Source of the DNA: an uncultured Muribaculaceae bacterium
GTDB taxonomy: Bacteria; Bacteroidota; Bacteroidia; Bacteroidales; Muribaculaceae
Direction: 5' to 3'
NCBI GenBank assembly: GCA_910578665.1
Contig: CAJTQU010000001.1
Location: forward strand, 186,001-250,000
DNA: 64,000 nt
The notes under the pieces were generated by a model. The model worked only from the letters and a program-made list of their open reading frames with translations. It was not told the origin of the DNA and made no database searches. This document shows, piece by piece, positions 16,865 through 26,059 of the stretch (position 1 is the stretch's first letter; every line of letters starts with the position of its first letter). Made by a program: the position numbers and the translations under genes.

Positions 16865-18532
16865 ATGAAAATTTATACATCATTAGTTGCCGGCATGCTG
16901 TGCGTGTCGGCCGGCGTTTACGCCGATGCTCCGGCTGGCTACTACAGCCAGTGCGAGGGCAAGAGCAAAGGGGCTCTTAAGAGCCAGCTGTATACAATAG
17001 TTAAGAACCATACCCCCATCAGCTACGGCTCTGGTAGCACCGGTACCTGGTGGGCGTTTGAAAGCACCGATGTGCACGAAGACGGTTATTGGTGGGATAT
17101 TTATACCGATGCCCGTGTGTCTGCGGCAAACCGCGCACCATCGTCGATGAATATCGAACACACATTTCCTAAGTCATGGTGGGGCGGAGCCAAGAACAAT
17201 GCATATAAGGATATTGTTCATCTTATGCCGGTGAATGCCGCGGCCAACAATCTGCGCAGCAATCTGCCGTACGGCGAGGTGGGCACGGAGAAAAGCTATA
17301 AGCAGGATGTGCCGTCTCCGCGATTCCGTTATGGCGAGCCTGTCAAGGGTCAGGGCGGAGGAGCCACTTATGTTTTTGAACCCGATGACGAATACAAAGG
17401 GGACATAGCGCGCACGTATTTCTATATGGTGACGTGCTACCAGGATTTGTCATGGAGCTCTTCTAATAACGGGCAGACCATGGCTGCCCCGGGAGCGTAT
17501 CCCACGCTGCAGCCCTGGGCTATGGAGATGCTGCTGCGCTGGCACCGACAGGACCCTGTGAGCCAGAAAGAGCGTGACCGTAACGACGGGCTTTATGAGG
17601 TGCAGAAGAACCGTAACCCGTTTATAGACCACCCCGAGATGGTCGAGCATATATGGGGTGACAGACAGGATGAGGGATGGATGACGGGAGGAACTGTGGA
17701 TCCCGACCCCGGTCCGGATCCTGATCCGGAACCTGGCAAGGCAGAACTGACTTCGCCTATGCAGGGTGATTATTTCGTCTATGAGGGATTGCATCCCGGA
17801 CAGACGAGAATGATCGAGATACCGGTGCTCGGAAGTGGTTTTACGCATTCGCTCACCGCTTCGATAGAGGGATCCGGTGCCGGATTGTTCAGCATAATGG
17901 TAGGGCAGATGGAATTGAAGAATCTGAGTATTTCCGCTGCCGATGTCATGTCTGCTGACGGCTACACTCTGAAAGTGCGCTACGCACCGGTTACGGTGTC
18001 AGACGGTGTGGACGAGGCAGTCCTCATTATAAAGAGCGGCGAGCTGGACGAGGCAGTCACAGTTCATCTGCAGGGTACATGTGCCGAGATTGCGGAACTT
18101 GCCGCTCCGGTTGCCCTGCCGGCAGAACAGGTGTCAGCCCAGTCTTATACGGTGCGCTGGCTGAAGAGCGCCCAGGATGTGGACGGTTATGTGGTATACC
18201 GCAATGTATATAATGCTGACGGTGACGCAGTAGCCGACACGTTCACCTACGAGGCCGATGCTGACGAAGACTCACTGGTCATAGTAGATCGTGACGAATC
18301 GCTTCGCGAAAGCTATACGGTGACAGCCACCTTGGGAGATGCCGAATCGCCTCACTCTAATGAGATTGTGGTGGATAGCACCGCTGGTGTTTCAGGCATA
18401 GGGGCAGATGTGGATGGCGTGGTACGCTATTTCACCACTGCCGGTATCGAGCTGTCGGGTGCGCCCACACAGCCCGGTGTGTATATTGTGACGGTGGGGC
18501 AGACTGTAGCCCGTACCGTTGTGGTGAAGTAA
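16865..18532 (+). CDS. Secreted endonuclease I with T9SS sorting domain (copy 1)
   Basis: Extracellular non-specific DNase of the EndA/NucM type, 555 residues from the ATG at 16865, which lies after the predicted transcript start. Signal peptide about 1-20. The catalytic domain (about 23-265) has the ββα-metal motif EHTFPKSWW (98-106, His99 the likely base), then HLMPVNAAANNLRSN (119-133). An acidic-proline linker DPDPGPDPDPEPG leads to Ig-like and FN3-like domains. The C-terminus (GVYIVTVGQTVARTVVVK) looks like a T9SS type A sorting signal. A paralogue starts 22 bp after its stop, so the pair form an operon. Probable role: digestion of external DNA for nutrients. Confidence 0.88.
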   Translation: MKIYTSLVAGMLCVSAGVYADAPAGYYSQCEGKSKGALKSQLYTIVKNHTPISYGSGSTGTWWAFESTDVHEDGYWWDIYTDARVSAANRAPSSMNIEHTFPKSWWGGAKNNAYKDIVHLMPVNAAANNLRSNLPYGEVGTEKSYKQDVPSPRFRYGEPVKGQGGGATYVFEPDDEYKGDIARTYFYMVTCYQDLSWSSSNNGQTMAAPGAYPTLQPWAMEMLLRWHRQDPVSQKERDRNDGLYEVQKNRNPFIDHPEMVEHIWGDRQDEGWMTGGTVDPDPGPDPDPEPGKAELTSPMQGDYFVYEGLHPGQTRMIEIPVLGSGFTHSLTASIEGSGAGLFSIMVGQMELKNLSISAADVMSADGYTLKVRYAPVTVSDGVDEAVLIIKSGELDEAVTVHLQGTCAEIAELAAPVALPAEQVSAQSYTVRWLKSAQDVDGYVVYRNVYNADGDAVADTFTYEADADEDSLVIVDRDESLRESYTVTATLGDAESPHSNEIVVDSTAGVSGIGADVDGVVRYFTTAGIELSGAPTQPGVYIVTVGQTVARTVVVK

Positions 18533-18554
18533 TAACCTTAATATTATATATAAT

Positions 18555-20252
18555 ATGAAAACACTTCTCCGATTATCCCTGTTGCTGGCATCTGCCCTGG
18601 CATTTGTATATGTCGATGCCGCGGCTCCGGCATCTTACTACAGCCGTCTTGACGGCAAGAAGCGCGAGGCGCTTAAAACAGCTGCTTATGAAACTGTGCG
18701 GCCGCACACGGTGGTCACGTACAATTCGTTGTTTCCGCAGCAGTTTCCAAAGACGGATGTATATCCCGAACTGTACGGCGGCCAGCGTCGCTGGTGGGAG
18801 ATGTACAGCGACATGGTGTTCCTTGTGAAAGACGGCTGGCAAGGCATGAACCGCGAGCATTCGTTCCCGAAATCGTGGTGGGGAGGCCAGCAGAACGAGG
18901 CATACACCGACCTGAACCATCTTTATCCTTCTGAATCGGCTGCCAACCTTGCCAAGAACAACTATCCTCTTGGCGAGGTGCAGACACCGCGGTTTGACAA
19001 CGGAGTTTCGGTCGTGGGATACGCCTATGCCGGCCAGGGTGGCGGAGCAAGCCAGGTGTTTGAGCCTGCCGACGAATACAAAGGAGACTTTGCCCGTACG
19101 TATTTCTATATGGTGACATGCTACCAGGATTATACGTGGAAGTATACCTACATGGCGCAGAACGGTGATTATCCCACTCTTAAGCCGTGGGCCATCGATC
19201 TGTTGCTTGACTGGGCGCGTCGCGATCCGGTGAGCCAGAAAGAGATTGACCGTAACGAGGCCGTATATATGATACAGGGCAACCGCAATCCCTTTATAGA
19301 CTTTCCCGAACTGGCAGAGTATGTGTGGGGCACGCGTACCAACGAGACATTCTATGTCAAAGACCAGGGTGGCAGCGTAACACCTCCGATTACAGGAGAT
19401 CCCGAACTCTTCGCGCCTATCGACGGCTCGTCGCTGGACTTTGGCGAAGTGGCCGTAGGCCGCAGCCAGACAGTAGAACTTCTTGTGAACGGAGTTAACC
19501 TCACTTCGGCCCTCACTGTGCGTGTCACAGGCCAGGACCGCCGTATGTTCACGCTCCAGGGGGTGACCGGTAACCAGATACCGGCGTCACAGATAAATTC
19601 GGATACCGGATACAAACTGTCGGTTAAGTATACTCCTACCAGCGTGGGCGAGCATACTGCGGCTATAACCCTGTATGACGGTGGGTTCCCCGAGGGCAGT
19701 AATTTCAATGTGAGCATTCATGGCAAGGCTTTTCCCGTGCCTGAATTGTCGGCTCCGGTGGCACTGCCTCCGTCAGACATATCAGACACCGGCTACATGG
19801 CTCGCTGGGAGGCTCCTGCTGATGGAGAAGTGGTTGACTATTACATGGTAAACCGCACGCGCTATCTGCCTGACGGCGCCGTGACCACCCGTATCGCGGC
19901 CGAAGAGACGCAGCTGGAGATTGATGGCCGACAGACGGATGTTGCGGAGAGCTATACCGTGCAGAGCGTGCGTCTGGGTTATGAGTCTCCTGAGAGCAAC
20001 CTTGTTATGGTGGCTACCGGCACTGTGGCCGGTGTAGAGGTTGACGAGCCTCTGACTGTCTATGCCATAGAGGGGGGCATGCGCGTAGTGCTTCACGGCC
20101 GGCGCACAAATTTGCGTGTGCATGATGTCAGCGGCTTAGAGGTGATGCATCTTCCCGTAGTAGAGGGCGGAGGCGAGTACAGCCTGCCCCGGGGCATATA
20201 CATTGTTAGTGTGGACGGAGGCGGCCGCCCGTGTAGTGTGGCAGTTCGCTGA
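18555..20252 (+). CDS. Secreted endonuclease I with T9SS sorting domain (copy 2)
   Basis: Tandem paralogue of the preceding gene, 565 residues. Signal peptide about 1-22. Catalytic motifs are EHSFPKSWW (101-109) and NHLYPSESAANLAKNN (121-136), followed by the shared GEVQTPRFDNG region. A choice-of-anchor or Ig-like domain and an FN3-like domain follow. The C-terminus has the T9SS type A form (RVHDVSGLEV, then LPRGIYIVSVDG). The two copies diverge clearly outside the active site, so this is not a recent duplication; different substrate preferences are possible. A strong hairpin lies 25 bp downstream. Confidence 0.88.
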   Translation: MKTLLRLSLLLASALAFVYVDAAAPASYYSRLDGKKREALKTAAYETVRPHTVVTYNSLFPQQFPKTDVYPELYGGQRRWWEMYSDMVFLVKDGWQGMNREHSFPKSWWGGQQNEAYTDLNHLYPSESAANLAKNNYPLGEVQTPRFDNGVSVVGYAYAGQGGGASQVFEPADEYKGDFARTYFYMVTCYQDYTWKYTYMAQNGDYPTLKPWAIDLLLDWARRDPVSQKEIDRNEAVYMIQGNRNPFIDFPELAEYVWGTRTNETFYVKDQGGSVTPPITGDPELFAPIDGSSLDFGEVAVGRSQTVELLVNGVNLTSALTVRVTGQDRRMFTLQGVTGNQIPASQINSDTGYKLSVKYTPTSVGEHTAAITLYDGGFPEGSNFNVSIHGKAFPVPELSAPVALPPSDISDTGYMARWEAPADGEVVDYYMVNRTRYLPDGAVTTRIAAEETQLEIDGRQTDVAESYTVQSVRLGYESPESNLVMVATGTVAGVEVDEPLTVYAIEGGMRVVLHGRRTNLRVHDVSGLEVMHLPVVEGGGEYSLPRGIYIVSVDGGGRPCSVAVR

Positions 20253-20276
20253 ATTCAGAATAATAACTGATATAAA

Positions 20277-20309
20277 CAAGGGCGGTACGCAACCAGCGTG
20301 CCGCCCTTG
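20277..20309. terminator. Terminator between endonuclease pair and SulP gene
   Basis: A 14-bp stem with one G.U (20277-20290 with 20296-20309, loop AACCA) is followed by TGGGTTTT on the plus strand and TTTATAT on the minus strand. It serves convergent genes. Confidence 0.75.
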
Positions 20310-20340
20310 TGGGTTTTATGGGATTTGTTTACAGTCGGGA

Positions 20341-22041
20341 TTATTCAGCGGATGATGCTATCCGGTTGGCCACTTGCAATGCCTTGGATATATGAGAACA
20401 TATTTTGTCTGCCCCTACCAGGGTGTCTATGCCGGCCTTGTGCATGACTGAACGCACAGAGTCGTTTACTCCGGAGAGCACGATGTCTATGCCGTCATGG
20501 TGTGATGCCTTGATAAGTATTTCGAGATTATGCAGTCCAGTGGCATCGATAAACGGCACTTTGCGCATGCGTATTATGCGTACTTTTGGCCGCTCGTGCA
20601 TCGGGGCGCTCCTCATAACCTCGTCAAATTTGGTAGCCACGCCGAAAAAGAAGGGTCCGTCTATTTCATATACAGAGACTCCTGGTGCGAGGTCGAGCAC
20701 CTCGTGGGTGTCCAGGTCGGTGCCTTCGGCTGCATCAAGCTGCTTGCCGTACACACGCACCGTAGTGTTCTGCATCACACGTTGCAGGAAGAGCAATATG
20801 GCCAGCAGCAGCCCCATCTCTATGGCGATAGTCAGGTCGAATATCACAGTCAGCAGGAATGTGACGATGAGTATCGATATATCGCTCTTGGGGTGGTGGA
20901 ATATGCCTCTCACGGTGCGCCAGCCGCTCATGTTGTAAGATACGGTTATCAGCACCGCTGCCAGACAGGCCATGGGTACCAGGTTGATCAGCGGCATTAG
21001 AAACAGGAATATGAGCAGCAGTACCAGGGCGTGCACGATTCCGGCTACCGGTGTGCGGCCGCCGTTGGTGATGTTTGTCATGGTACGCGCTATGGCGCCG
21101 GTGACGGGTATACCGCCGAAGAAAGGCACTGTTATATTGGCCAGCCCCTGTCCTATAAGTTCGGTGTTTGAATTGGTGCGAGACCCGGTCACACCGTCGG
21201 CCACGGTAGCCGACAACAGGCTCTCGATAGCACCGAGCATGGCTATGGTGAAAGCCGAAGGCAGCAGCAGATTGATACTCTCCATGTTGATGCCAAGGCT
21301 GTGTGGCGCCGGCATGGATGACGACATGCCGGTGAAGCGGTCGCCTATGGTCTCTATCTCACCCCCTATGCCGAACTGGCGCAGTATCCATACGGCGGCG
21401 CTCATTACTATTATGGCTACCAGTGCGCCGGGCAGGCGGCGTGAGATGCGCGGCACCGCCACGATCAGCAGCAGCGAAAGCACCCCTACAAGCGTAGTAG
21501 TCCAGTCTATCGTGTGGAAAGATGAGAAGTATACACCCCATTTGCCTATGAAGTCAGAGGGTACGGCACCATCTATGCTTAGCCCGAAGAAATCTTTCAT
21601 TTGTGTGGAGAAGATGGTGAGCGCTATACCGGCTGTGAATCCCACTACTATGGGATAAGGTATGAATTTGATCACGGTGCCGAGTTTGAACACGCCCATA
21701 AGAAGTAGCAGGCATCCTGCCATGAATGTGGCGATGGCCAGTCCTGTAAGCCCGTAAAGCGCAATGATATTATACACGATAACGATAAAGGCACCCGTCG
21801 GTCCGCCTATTTGCACCGAGTTGCCGCCAAACGCGGATACGATGAAACCGCCGATAATGGCAGTCACCAGGCCGGCTGTGGGACTTACACCGCTGGCTAT
21901 TGCAAATGCTATGGCCAGTGGCAGAGCCACGATGCCGACTACGATGCCGGCTATGAGGTCGGTCTTTAATTTTGAGAGCGAATAGTTTTTCAGCACATGC
22001 AGTGATGCCGGCCTGAAATCAATTTTTTGAAGTAATTCCAT
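20341..22041 (-). CDS. SulP-family anion transporter with STAS domain
   Basis: Inner-membrane anion permease (sulfate, bicarbonate or organic anion), 566 residues. The membrane domain (about 20-410) contains the SulP blocks GIVVGIVALPLAIAFAIASG and GGPTGAF near the N-terminus, and NIT...GGIPVTGAIART in the centre. The C-terminal STAS domain (about 440-560) has VSVYEIDGPFFFG and FIDATGLHNLE; the Asp-Ala-Thr-Gly-Leu element replaces the phosphorylatable Ser of some anti-sigma antagonists. Substrate cannot be assigned. It has its own consensus promoter, divergent from pyrH. Confidence 0.92.
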   Translation of the reverse strand: MELLQKIDFRPASLHVLKNYSLSKLKTDLIAGIVVGIVALPLAIAFAIASGVSPTAGLVTAIIGGFIVSAFGGNSVQIGGPTGAFIVIVYNIIALYGLTGLAIATFMAGCLLLLMGVFKLGTVIKFIPYPIVVGFTAGIALTIFSTQMKDFFGLSIDGAVPSDFIGKWGVYFSSFHTIDWTTTLVGVLSLLLIVAVPRISRRLPGALVAIIVMSAAVWILRQFGIGGEIETIGDRFTGMSSSMPAPHSLGINMESINLLLPSAFTIAMLGAIESLLSATVADGVTGSRTNSNTELIGQGLANITVPFFGGIPVTGAIARTMTNITNGGRTPVAGIVHALVLLLIFLFLMPLINLVPMACLAAVLITVSYNMSGWRTVRGIFHHPKSDISILIVTFLLTVIFDLTIAIEMGLLLAILLFLQRVMQNTTVRVYGKQLDAAEGTDLDTHEVLDLAPGVSVYEIDGPFFFGVATKFDEVMRSAPMHERPKVRIIRMRKVPFIDATGLHNLEILIKASHHDGIDIVLSGVNDSVRSVMHKAGIDTLVGADKICSHISKALQVANRIASSAE

Positions 22042-22077
22042 GATTTGGTCTAAGGATGATTAGCTCATAAGAAAGCG

Positions 22078-22145
22078 CGAAATTAACAAAAAATAGCGGC
22101 GTGGACAAATTCATTTGGAAAATTGGGGGATAAGCGTTAAATTTG
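22078..22145. promoter_or_regulatory. Divergent consensus promoters for SulP gene and pyrH
   Basis: Minus strand: TTTG (22109-22106), 20 bp, TAATTTCG (22085-22078), for the SulP gene. Plus strand: TTTG (22114-22117), 20 bp, TAAATTTG (22138-22145), for pyrH. The two -33 boxes are 4 bp apart, so the polymerases would compete. Confidence 0.65.
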
Positions 22146-22161
22146 CAAAAAAGAAAAATTG

Positions 22162-22869
22162 ATGAAGTACAAGAGGATTCTGCTGAAGCTTTCTGGCGAG
22201 TCGCTGGCCGGAAAGCAGGGAAACGGCATAGACACCAAGCGTCTGTCGGCCTACGCGCGTCAGATAAAGGAGATAGCCTCGGCCGGTGTGGAGATCGGCA
22301 TAGTGATAGGGGGCGGCAATATCTTTCGCGGCCTGCAGGGCGCGTCTAAGGGTTTCGACCGTGTCAAAGGTGACCAGATGGGTATGCTTGCCACAGTTAT
22401 CAATTCGCTGGCGCTCTCATCGGCGCTAGAGGCAGCCGGCCAGCCAGCCAGAGTGCTCACGGCCATAGACATGCATCCCATCGGCGAGCATTATTCCAAA
22501 TGGCGCGCCATAGAGGCTATGAAACAGGGCAAGGTGGCCATAATGTCTTGCGGAACGGGCAATCCGTTCTTTACCACAGACACGGGATCTGCCCTGCGTG
22601 CAGTAGAGATAGAGGCCGAAGTGATGCTTAAAGGAACGCGTGTGGACGGCGTGTATACTGCCGATCCTGAGAAAGATGCCTCGGCAGTAAAGTTTGATGA
22701 GATAACCTATGACGAAGTACTCTCACGAGGCTTGAAAGTGATGGATCTGACTGCCACCGCGCTATGCAAGGAAAACGGTATGCCTATCTACGTATTCAAT
22801 ATGGATGTGGAGGGCAATCTGGCACGCATGATGGCAGGGGAGCCTATAGGCACCCTTGTGCATCCTTGA
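22162..22869 (+). CDS. pyrH: Uridylate (UMP) kinase
   Basis: Hexameric bacterial UMP kinase that makes UDP, 235 residues from the ATG at 22162; the in-frame TTG one codon earlier is unlikely to be used. The amino-acid-kinase fold shows KLSGESLAG near the N-terminus, GGGNIFRG in the phosphate loop, the UMP-contacting segment GTGNPFFTTDTGSALRA, and the C-terminal VFNMDVEGNL. It is followed after 27 bp by frr, a pairing conserved in many bacteria. Confidence 0.96.
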   Translation: MKYKRILLKLSGESLAGKQGNGIDTKRLSAYARQIKEIASAGVEIGIVIGGGNIFRGLQGASKGFDRVKGDQMGMLATVINSLALSSALEAAGQPARVLTAIDMHPIGEHYSKWRAIEAMKQGKVAIMSCGTGNPFFTTDTGSALRAVEIEAEVMLKGTRVDGVYTADPEKDASAVKFDEITYDEVLSRGLKVMDLTATALCKENGMPIYVFNMDVEGNLARMMAGEPIGTLVHP

Positions 22870-22896
22870 ACATGGAAATATAAAAACATTATACCG

Positions 22897-23454
22897 ATGG
22901 AAGTAAATGAATATCTGCAAAACGCCGAGGACAGCATGACGCTGGCGGTGGAATATCTGGATGATACACTGGGTCATATCCGTGCCGGCAAAGCCAGCGC
23001 GCGCCTGCTGGACGGCATACGTGTCGAGTATTACGGTTCGCTCGCCCCTATAGGCAATGTGGCCAATATCAGTGTGCCTGACGCTCGCACCATAGCTATC
23101 ACCCCGTGGGAGAAGAGCATGTTTAAGGAGATTGAGAAAGCCATCATCAATTCAGAACTTGGCGTTACTCCTGAAAATAACGGCGAAGTGATTCGTATAT
23201 GCATACCGCCCCTTACCGAAGACCGCCGTAAGCAGCTCGTCAAACAGAGCAAGGCTGAAGCGGAGAATGCCAAGGTAAGCGTGCGCAACGCGCGTCGTGA
23301 CGCTATCGACGGACTTAAGAAAGAAATCAAGCAGGGACTGAGCGAAGACGTGGAGAAAGATGCCGAGGCCTCGGTGCAGAAACTGCATGACAAATATATG
23401 AAAAAGATAGACGATCTTTTTGCTGCCAAGGAGAAAGAGATTCTCACTGTCTGA
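22897..23454 (+). CDS. frr: Ribosome recycling factor
   Basis: Splits post-termination ribosomes with EF-G, 185 residues, the normal length. Family blocks are LGHIRAGKASARLLDGI near residue 27, VEYYGSLAPIGNVANI, and the conserved IRICIPPLTEDRRKQL. The long charged helices of domain I occupy both ends. Second gene of the pyrH-frr operon, ending in a strong hairpin 27 bp downstream. Confidence 0.96.
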   Translation: MEVNEYLQNAEDSMTLAVEYLDDTLGHIRAGKASARLLDGIRVEYYGSLAPIGNVANISVPDARTIAITPWEKSMFKEIEKAIINSELGVTPENNGEVIRICIPPLTEDRRKQLVKQSKAEAENAKVSVRNARRDAIDGLKKEIKQGLSEDVEKDAEASVQKLHDKYMKKIDDLFAAKEKEILTV

Positions 23455-23480
23455 AAGACACGGGATATAACAAAAATACT

Positions 23481-23507
23481 AGGGGGCTGCCATGATGGCA
23501 GCCCCCT
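23481..23507 (+). terminator. Terminator of pyrH-frr
   Basis: A perfect 12-bp GC-rich stem (23481-23492 with 23496-23507, loop TGA) is followed by CTTTG. It can also serve the convergent glycosidase gene. Confidence 0.75.
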
Positions 23508-23564
23508 CTTTGTGCCAGCCGTTTCATCCGGCATAACATGTGTTCCGCAGTTGCGGAGGTGTTG

Positions 23565-25823
23565 TTACTTTTTCACCAGCCTCAGATTGTCGATTAGTGC
23601 GTGGTTGGTTTCGATGTTCATATTTTCGTTATCGGGTGCAAACTCTATGGTCACCGTGTGTTCGCCTGCCTCAAGTGCCGGTAGCAGCAGTGAGTTTGTG
23701 TAGCCCCAGTCATCCCAGTTGGCACGGCCTCTCTGGGGCATTACCACGATGCCGGCAGGAATTCCGTCGACCTTAAGCGTCCGTATGGCGCAGCGGTTTT
23801 CTGTGTTGACAGGACCGTTGCCGTTAGAGTAACGCAGGGATATGCAGTAATCGCCGGATTGCGGTATATGTATCTTTATGCTTACTGGCGCTGAATTTTT
23901 ATCAACCTCGATGAAGCCTTTGCCGGAATAGCCACTGATTCCGTTTGCAGGGCGGTATTCGGCAGGTATTTCGGTTGATGCGGTAACAGTAGATTCTCCG
24001 GGCATTTCATATACAGTCTTCTGACGGTTTGAGAGAGGTTCGGAGGCAAAGGAGGGTGTGCCGTTGTCAGCCACGCCGACCACCTGGTATTCGCCTGCTT
24101 CGGAAGTATCGAAAGTAGTAGTGCGAACTTCGGCTATCTTGTGCCCGTCACGCCAGACCTCGTAGTGGTTTATATACTCTATGGGATGCCAGCACAGAGT
24201 GTTGCCTTCTAGTCTTACGATGGGGGTGAGGGGAGCTTTCAGATTGTCGCGCCGGTTGACTTTGAGCGCCGGTATAGGCTTGTTGTCCATAACGATGCGC
24301 ACATCCATTACACCTTTTGCCTTAGATGCCGGTATCCAGTGTTGTTTCTGCTCTTTTCCGTTGATTGTAAACGATTTGATGTGCTGTCCGTAGCCCTCGA
24401 CAGTTATGTTGAGGATGGCGTTTCGGTATTTGAATCCAAGAAGTTGGCGCTGTTGTCCGAGCACTTCGGGGACAAATGGTGAGAATGTCAGGCGGTCAGG
24501 CTCGTAGCCGATGCCGAACAGCACTTTGTGTGTGAGCGCTATATTGCCGGCCAGGCACCACAGCATGTTGGAGGAGTTCAGTTCGGTGGCTATGTCACCA
24601 TTGTCTAGATTTAGGTTTTCCTTGTTAGTGCAGAACAGAGCGGCAGGGCGGAACAACGCGCCGAATCCCTGCATCACACCCTGCTCGTTGCCTGCTTTGG
24701 CATTGGCCAGTGTCCACCAGGCGTCTACCCAGGGCCACAACGAGTTGTTGTGATAGGCAGGCATGTCGGCTATCTGCGGATAGAATATGGCCGGTCCGAA
24801 CGGAGTGACAGGGTTGCTTTCGGTGATTGTGCGGGCCCGGTCCGCATCGGCCACATTCCAGATTATAGCCAGCGACTCGCCAAGTGTCTCGGCACGTGGA
24901 TTGACGATTAGGTTGTCCCTGCCGTAGAGATACATGGCATACAGTCCGAGCTGCGGCATCCATAGATGGCGGTTTACTGCCTCGCGTATTTTTTTAGCCT
25001 GCTCACGGGCTTTTGCGGCTTCATGCTTCTTGCCGAGCATATCTGCCATGTCGGCAAGCACGCTCCATGCCTGCGCGTGTACTACCGATGTCGACAGTGT
25101 GAGCGTGGAATATATATCGGCTGTCTGCATCCATTTGGGGTGGCTCTGTTCGCGCCAGTCGATAAACGATGTCTCACCACGCACAAGGCCTGTTGCCGCA
25201 TCGTAGATCGTGGCCGCGTCTGTTTCAAGCGACCGTTTTGCCACCGGGTAGATGAATTCGAGCCATTTACGGTCGCCTGTCACCTTATATACCTCCCATG
25301 CGGCGATGCCCCAAATCTGCCGGTCGGTGCTCACGGGCCAGGCGCCGCCGCTTCCTGTGTCCTGGATAATGCGGCCCAGCCGGTCTACTTTCTTTTCCAG
25401 CGATATACGGGCTGCTTCGGGCTGCATGTAGGCCATGGAGAGCAGTATGGAGTAGCTCACGTCGCGTGTCCACACCCCGGCCCATTCCTTGCCTGTGCGC
25501 AGCGTGGTATCGGCTTCCACGGCATTTACCATTTCGTCCAGGCCCAGATTATATATGGCGGTGTGCAGGCGGTTGGGCGTTACAAGCTTCGGATATGCCG
25601 ACAGGTCGTTGCGTGCCTGCCAGCTGCCCTGCACGGGCATGAAGTATCCGGGTTGTGCGTGGTATGTTGACACGAGTGAGGTTTCAGACGGGGCGGTGGC
25701 AAAATATTCCCCCTGGGTGATGGTGTCGCCGTGCCAGCTGTATGCCTCGGTAGACACAAATGTCTGTGCCGCTACGCCGGCAGCCATAGCCAGCGCGCCG
25801 ATGGAAACAAAGAGTTTTTTCAT
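23565..25823 (-). CDS. Secreted six-hairpin glycosidase with C-terminal binding module
   Basis: Exported glycoside hydrolase of 752 residues. I chose the ATG at 25823 (signal peptide ending near GVAAQ); the open frame extends to 25871, but that lies upstream of the -7 box. The (alpha/alpha)6 barrel covers about 60-490, with likely catalytic-face motifs GVWTRDVSYS and DTGSGGAWPVSTDRQIWG in the first half, YHNNSLWPWVDAWW in the middle, and SSNMLWCLAGN at the end. An FN3-like segment and a CBM6/CBM35-like beta-sandwich (about 590-752) follow. It is broadly GH63/GH37-like; I cannot assign a GH family or substrate. Confidence 0.75.
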   Translation of the reverse strand: MKKLFVSIGALAMAAGVAAQTFVSTEAYSWHGDTITQGEYFATAPSETSLVSTYHAQPGYFMPVQGSWQARNDLSAYPKLVTPNRLHTAIYNLGLDEMVNAVEADTTLRTGKEWAGVWTRDVSYSILLSMAYMQPEAARISLEKKVDRLGRIIQDTGSGGAWPVSTDRQIWGIAAWEVYKVTGDRKWLEFIYPVAKRSLETDAATIYDAATGLVRGETSFIDWREQSHPKWMQTADIYSTLTLSTSVVHAQAWSVLADMADMLGKKHEAAKAREQAKKIREAVNRHLWMPQLGLYAMYLYGRDNLIVNPRAETLGESLAIIWNVADADRARTITESNPVTPFGPAIFYPQIADMPAYHNNSLWPWVDAWWTLANAKAGNEQGVMQGFGALFRPAALFCTNKENLNLDNGDIATELNSSNMLWCLAGNIALTHKVLFGIGYEPDRLTFSPFVPEVLGQQRQLLGFKYRNAILNITVEGYGQHIKSFTINGKEQKQHWIPASKAKGVMDVRIVMDNKPIPALKVNRRDNLKAPLTPIVRLEGNTLCWHPIEYINHYEVWRDGHKIAEVRTTTFDTSEAGEYQVVGVADNGTPSFASEPLSNRQKTVYEMPGESTVTASTEIPAEYRPANGISGYSGKGFIEVDKNSAPVSIKIHIPQSGDYCISLRYSNGNGPVNTENRCAIRTLKVDGIPAGIVVMPQRGRANWDDWGYTNSLLLPALEAGEHTVTIEFAPDNENMNIETNHALIDNLRLVKK

Positions 25824-25850
25824 GTGCATATAAGAATTAGAATGTTGCGG

Positions 25851-25882
25851 CAAAATTAAGAATAAAAACATTCACATCCAAA
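25851..25882 (-). promoter_or_regulatory. Consensus promoter of the six-hairpin glycosidase gene
   Basis: TTTG (25882-25879), 20 bp, TAATTTTG (25858-25851) on the minus strand. It fixes the coding start at 25823 (or 25829). Confidence 0.65.
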
Positions 25883-25969
25883 CTATGGAACAAAACCACA
25901 GGCTAAATGGTTATACAAGCGCGATAAAGATAATAAACGGCATATATAACATGGTTTGTGCGGATTATA

Positions 25970-26001
25970 TTTGCTTATTAACAAGTTTATTTGTAACTTC
26001 G
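25970..26001 (+). promoter_or_regulatory. Consensus promoter of the aldolase gene
   Basis: TTTG (25970-25973), 20 bp, TAACTTCG (25994-26001). The leader is about 50 nt. Confidence 0.6.
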
Positions 26002-26059
26002 CAGTGATATTGAGTGAGTGTGAAATCTCAATGTATATAATAACATAAACCACTATACT

